From the NCBI GenBank assembly GCA_947174295.1, contig CAMWIG010000001.1, positions 1-33,997 on the forward strand: a stretch of DNA of 33,997 nucleotides, read 5' to 3'. The translations under genes were made by a program, and so were the position numbers. This document shows, in pieces, positions 31,006-33,997 of this stretch. Positions within the stretch are counted from its first letter, which is position 1, and the number at the start of each line of letters is the position of its first letter. The notes beneath the pieces were generated by a model. The model worked only from the letters and a program-made list of their open reading frames with translations, searched no databases and was not told where the DNA came from. Source of the DNA: an uncultured Alistipes sp. (GTDB taxonomy: Bacteria; Bacteroidota; Bacteroidia; Bacteroidales; Rikenellaceae).

Positions 31006-32721
31006 CTACTCCTCGTCCCGGGGGATTACGATAGCACCGCGCGAAGGTACGACGGGATTGTGGATTCCGACGAACTGCGGCATCCTGGTCTGCATCTTCG
31101 CCGCTGCGGGAGCCGAGCCCGTGATGAGCTCCAAAGCCTTGTCGAGCAGCGGGTCGCCCGCCACGCCCCAGTCGGCGTAACCTATCTCCTGGCTCCACTC
31201 CTTGACTTCGTAGTCGGGAATCTGACCTTCGGGATTGCCGGTTTCGTTCTTGGCATTGTAGCTCTGGAAGGTGATGGGCGCGAACACATAGCTGTAACCG
31301 CCGTAGTTGAACGTCTGCGTCTCCATGCCGACGTTCTTTCCCTCGGTGCGCTCGCCGATGAGCGTCACGGGGAAGTCGATGCCGCGCAGCGAGTTGAACG
31401 TGAGCTCCGACGACGAAGCCGAGTTGCCCGTCACGAGCAGATAGAGGCGGTCCATCGAGAGATAATGGCTCGTGCTGTATATGGACTGTCCGGACGCAGC
31501 GCCGAAATACTCCATTCTCATCTTGTCGGGGAACGACCAGCCGTTCTTGGCCATTCGGGTGTCGTTGTAGCGATACTTCTCGAACACCTTTCCGTCGGCC
31601 TTGTCGCCCGCCACGACGCTGGTAATCATCTGCGACGACATCACGTGACCGCCGCCGTTCAGACGCAGGTCGATGACTATATCGTCGATGCCGGCCGCCT
31701 TGAACGAGCTGAATGCGGCGAGAACCTCGTCGTCGAACGACGCCTCGAACGCCGAATAGACCAGATAACCGATCTTCTTCGAGCCCTTGTTTATCACCTC
31801 GTAGTGCAGCACGGGATTGCAGTACATGCTCTGAGCGGAGAGCGTCATCGTGCGGCCGTCCAGCAGGCCGACGTTGTAGGTCGTGCCCGTACCCTGCGTA
31901 AGCAGGTTGTAATAGTAGGTGTTGGCATTGCTTGCCGTGAGTTTCGTGCCGTTCACCGACGTAATCATGTCGCCGCGCTTCAAGCCGGCCTTGGCCGCCG
32001 GAGAATCGGGATAGACGCCTCGCACAGCCAGGGCATAGCCGCTGGCGCCCAGATTGACGAACGTAAGATTAGGGAAGATGCCGTTCGTCACCTCGGCCGT
32101 CTTCGCCACTGCCGCACGACCCGAACCCGAGCGGGTGATGTAGGAGTAGAGGTAACGGCTGCCGTCGGAGTTCCTGCCGCCGTCGAGGTCGTTGGTCGTC
32201 ATCGAGAGCAGCGTGTTTTTGAGGAACGCATCGTATGCCTGCGCATAGTCGCGCTCGATGGAGTTATACTCGTCGTTCCAGAGGTAGTTCTCGCTCAGGA
32301 TGCGGTCTATCTGGCTGACGTTGACGTCGAAATCGGGATGGCTGCCGGCCACTCCCTGCGTCACGGTAACCAGAGTCACGTCGTCGTAACCGCTCACCGA
32401 CATCACGATGCTTCCCGAGCGCGTCGCGCCGGTCTCGTTCTTCGTAGTGCGTATCGTCATGGTCGACGTGCCTTTCGAGCCGCTCTTGGCGCTCGTGATA
32501 GTAAGCCATGCCACATTGGTGCTCTTGGCCGTCCACGCCGCCGAAGCCGTGAACTTCACGGTCAGCGTCGACTCGATGGTCGACACGCGAACCTCGTCAT
32601 CGCAATCCTTGTAGGTTATCGGGCCGTTGCCCGGAACCGGCGTATCGCCGGTGCTGTCGCTGCCGCACGCGGCGACGAAAGCCGCCGTGCAAATCAGCAT
32701 CAATCGAAAAATGTTTTTCAT
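31006..32721 (-). CDS. S41-family peptidase lipoprotein with BACON and PDZ domains
   Basis: 571 residues from the ATG at 32721 (second in-frame ATG; it gives the cleaner signal peptide). Lipobox Cys19 (FVAAC) is followed by GSDSTGDTPVPG. A BACON-type beta domain covers about residues 42-123 (ASAAWTAKS, AWLTITSAKSGSKGT, VTVTQGV). A PDZ domain follows at about 218-275 (VYPDSPAAKAGLKRGDMITSVNG), then the S41 catalytic domain with IDLRLNGGG, the serine cluster GNSASSSEL (about 432-439) and GERTEGKNVG with a candidate catalytic Lys (about 462). It is a tail-specific protease relative anchored in the outer membrane; the substrate is unknown. BACON domains often bind glycans or mucin, or act as spacers. 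Monocistronic, with its own -7 box and terminator. Confidence 0.88.
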   Translation of the reverse strand: MKNIFRLMLICTAAFVAACGSDSTGDTPVPGNGPITYKDCDDEVRVSTIESTLTVKFTASAAWTAKSTNVAWLTITSAKSGSKGTSTMTIRTTKNETGATRSGSIVMSVSGYDDVTLVTVTQGVAGSHPDFDVNVSQIDRILSENYLWNDEYNSIERDYAQAYDAFLKNTLLSMTTNDLDGGRNSDGSRYLYSYITRSGSGRAAVAKTAEVTNGIFPNLTFVNLGASGYALAVRGVYPDSPAAKAGLKRGDMITSVNGTKLTASNANTYYYNLLTQGTGTTYNVGLLDGRTMTLSAQSMYCNPVLHYEVINKGSKKIGYLVYSAFEASFDDEVLAAFSSFKAAGIDDIVIDLRLNGGGHVMSSQMITSVVAGDKADGKVFEKYRYNDTRMAKNGWSFPDKMRMEYFGAASGQSIYSTSHYLSMDRLYLLVTGNSASSSELTFNSLRGIDFPVTLIGERTEGKNVGMETQTFNYGGYSYVFAPITFQSYNAKNETGNPEGQIPDYEVKEWSQEIGYADWGVAGDPLLDKALELITGSAPAAAKMQTRMPQFVGIHNPVVPSRGAIVIPRDEE

Positions 32722-32752
32722 CGTTATCATGTTTTAATTCTTCCCGATAGTG

Positions 32753-32760
32753 CAAAGATA
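32753..32760 (-). promoter_or_regulatory. -7 promoter box of the S41 protease gene
   Basis: TATCTTTG on the minus strand is an exact TAnnTTTG match, 31 nt before the ATG at 32721. Upstream at the expected distance there is a T run (TTTTTT) but no TTTG. Confidence 0.6.
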
Positions 32761-32798
32761 ACGTTTTATGCCGAAAAAACGTATGCCGCACACCATTT

Positions 32799-33443
32799 TT
32801 ACAGCGCCGCCTCTTCGGCCCGCGACCTGCACCACTGCGCGATGCCGCACTCGCCGCACTTCGGGCGGCGGGCCGTGCACACGTAGCGCCCGTGCAGTAT
32901 CAGCCAGTGATGGGCCACGGGAAGCAGATGCGACGGGATGTGCCGTTCGAGCTGCAACTCCGTCTGCAACGGGGTTTTGGCGCCCCGCGTGAGACCTATC
33001 CGGGCCGAGACGCGGAAGACGTGCGTGTCGACCGGCATGACCTCCTTCTGCCATATGACCGCTCCGACGACGTTCGCCGTCTTGCGGCCCACGCCGGGCA
33101 GACGTTGCAGCGCGTCGAGGTCGCTCGGCACCTCGCCGCCGAACTCATCGCACAACATGCGGGCCATACCGGCCAGATTGCGCGCCTTGTTGTTCGGATA
33201 GGATATGCTGCGTATGTATTCGTAAATCTGCTCCTGCGATGCGGCAGCCATGGCCTGCGGCGTGGGGAACGCCTCGAAGAGGGCGGGCGTGGTCATGTTC
33301 ACGCGCTTGTCGGTGCACTGGGCCGAGAGAATCACGGCCACCAGCAGCTGGTAGGGATTCTCGTATCGCAGTTCGCTCTCGGCCACCGGCATATTCTCGG
33401 AAAACCAAGCGATTACTCCGTCGTAACGTTGTTTGAGTGTCAT
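32799..33443 (-). CDS. nth: Endonuclease III
   Basis: 214 residues, close to the E. coli protein (211). Motifs: LSAQCTDKRVN, the helix-hairpin-helix LPGVGRKTANVV with the catalytic Lys, VDTHVFRVS with the catalytic Asp, and a C-terminal 4Fe-4S cluster with spacing C-x6-C-x2-C-x5-C (CTARRPKCGECGIAQWC). It removes oxidised pyrimidines from DNA and nicks the strand in base excision repair. It starts 23 nt after the DUF3467 gene on the same strand, probably one transcript. Confidence 0.95.
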   Translation of the reverse strand: MTLKQRYDGVIAWFSENMPVAESELRYENPYQLLVAVILSAQCTDKRVNMTTPALFEAFPTPQAMAAASQEQIYEYIRSISYPNNKARNLAGMARMLCDEFGGEVPSDLDALQRLPGVGRKTANVVGAVIWQKEVMPVDTHVFRVSARIGLTRGAKTPLQTELQLERHIPSHLLPVAHHWLILHGRYVCTARRPKCGECGIAQWCRSRAEEAAL

Positions 33444-33466
33444 AGTCTTCTACCTCCCGGGCACGC

Positions 33467-33781
33467 CTACGCTTCGCCGAGCTTGCCGCCGAAGTGCGGA
33501 TCGGACGGCGAGGGCTCAGGCTTTCCGATTTCGATTTTCCCAACGTTGCTCTCATATCGCGTGACGTTGTCCTGCAACGACATCAGAAGACGCTTGGCAT
33601 GTTCCGGGGTGAGGATTATGCGGCTGTTCACGCGCGCCTTCGACATGCCCGGCAGCACCGCCGCGAAGTCGAGCACGAATTCCGACACCGAGTGCGAGAT
33701 TATCGCAAGATTGGAATATTTGCCTGCCGCCACCTCGTCCGGCAGCTCTATGTCCATGCCTATTTTTTTGATTTCCGTCAT
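33467..33781 (-). CDS. DUF3467 family protein
   Basis: 104 residues, the normal size. The sequence YSNLAIISHSVSEFVLDFAAVLPG followed by VNSRIILTPEHAKRLLMSLQDNV (both in part) is typical of DUF3467. No catalytic residues are recognisable. Members are small cytoplasmic proteins common in Bacteroidota; function unknown. It is the first gene of a probable two-gene transcript with nth. Confidence 0.85.
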   Translation of the reverse strand: MTEIKKIGMDIELPDEVAAGKYSNLAIISHSVSEFVLDFAAVLPGMSKARVNSRIILTPEHAKRLLMSLQDNVTRYESNVGKIEIGKPEPSPSDPHFGGKLGEA

Positions 33782-33804
33782 TTCGTTTCCGTTTTAATGC
33801 GAAG

Positions 33805-33812
33805 CAAATATA
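33805..33812 (-). promoter_or_regulatory. -7 promoter box of the DUF3467-nth genes
   Basis: TATATTTG on the minus strand, exact TAnnTTTG match, 23 nt before the start codon at 33781. Confidence 0.6.
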
Positions 33813-33939
33813 AGATTTTCATCGCAATATACTGCCATTCGCATACATTATTTTTCAACAATCGGCAACATCCGCGCCGGTGCGCATGCGCGAAACGTTT
33901 TTTTTGCATGCGAAACAACGCAATACGGATTATTTTCCG

Positions 33940-33947
33940 TATCTTTG
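33940..33947 (+). promoter_or_regulatory. -7-like promoter box near the window end
   Basis: TATCTTTG matches TAnnTTTG exactly and points out of the window. It probably drives a plus-strand gene that starts beyond 33997. Confidence 0.45.
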
Positions 33948-33997
33948 GCTATCGCCTTAGATACTCCCGCTCGGCAATGCTCAAATAAATTTGGCAT

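Overview
The window reads as chromosome of a GC-rich gut Bacteroidales, most likely Alistipes or a close Rikenellaceae relative (inferred; no rRNA gene is present). Reasons: a SusC/SusD pair, many lipoprotein signal peptides with acidic residues after the lipobox cysteine, repeated TAnnTTTG -7 boxes (some with a TTTG or TTG -33 box 19-20 nt upstream) typical of Bacteroidota sigma-ABfr promoters, little Shine-Dalgarno signal, and strong G/C bias at third codon positions. No tRNA, rRNA, CRISPR array or canonical transposase was seen.

Region 1 (1-12.6 kb) is a polysaccharide utilization locus. A membrane-bound DUF6377 regulator with its own promoter and terminator precedes a run of six genes: periplasmic GH3 beta-glucosidase, SusC, SusD, a fibronectin-III surface lipoprotein (probable glycan-binding protein), a GH16 laminarinase-type lipoprotein and a GH128-type lipoprotein. 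Together they fit capture and cutting of beta-1,3-glucan at the surface, SusCD import, and final hydrolysis to glucose in the periplasm. A nine-G tract lies early in susC.

Region 2 (12.7-20.0 kb) holds a GT2 membrane glycosyltransferase overlapping an ECF sigma factor, then rsmG. On the minus strand are a PiT phosphate transporter with a PhoU-like tail, a secreted thioredoxin, and a two-gene set resembling glsA/glsB for glycine lipid (N-acyl and O-acyl glycine) synthesis.

Region 3 (20.2-26.9 kb) contains rsmH (apart from any division cluster), an FkbM methyltransferase, trmD, lpxB, a DUF3784-GNAT fusion, an FAH-family hydrolase and maf. It is studded with AT-rich heptad repeats (TTCAAAA/TTTTGAA). 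Between trmD and lpxB a four-helix-bundle (23S rRNA intervening-sequence type) gene sits tightly inside a 44-bp inverted repeat, the layout of a 23S rRNA intervening sequence but between protein genes. This is the most unusual object in the window. A separate 122-126 bp repeat occurs about 2.7 times before the FAH-family gene.

Region 4 (26.9-34.0 kb) has a 709-bp noncoding gap, a YeiH-family transporter with malate dehydrogenase, and, on the minus strand, a DHH phosphoesterase (NrnA type), a BACON-PDZ-S41 protease lipoprotein, endonuclease III and a DUF3467 protein. The terminator of the protease gene overlaps the promoter of the phosphoesterase gene.
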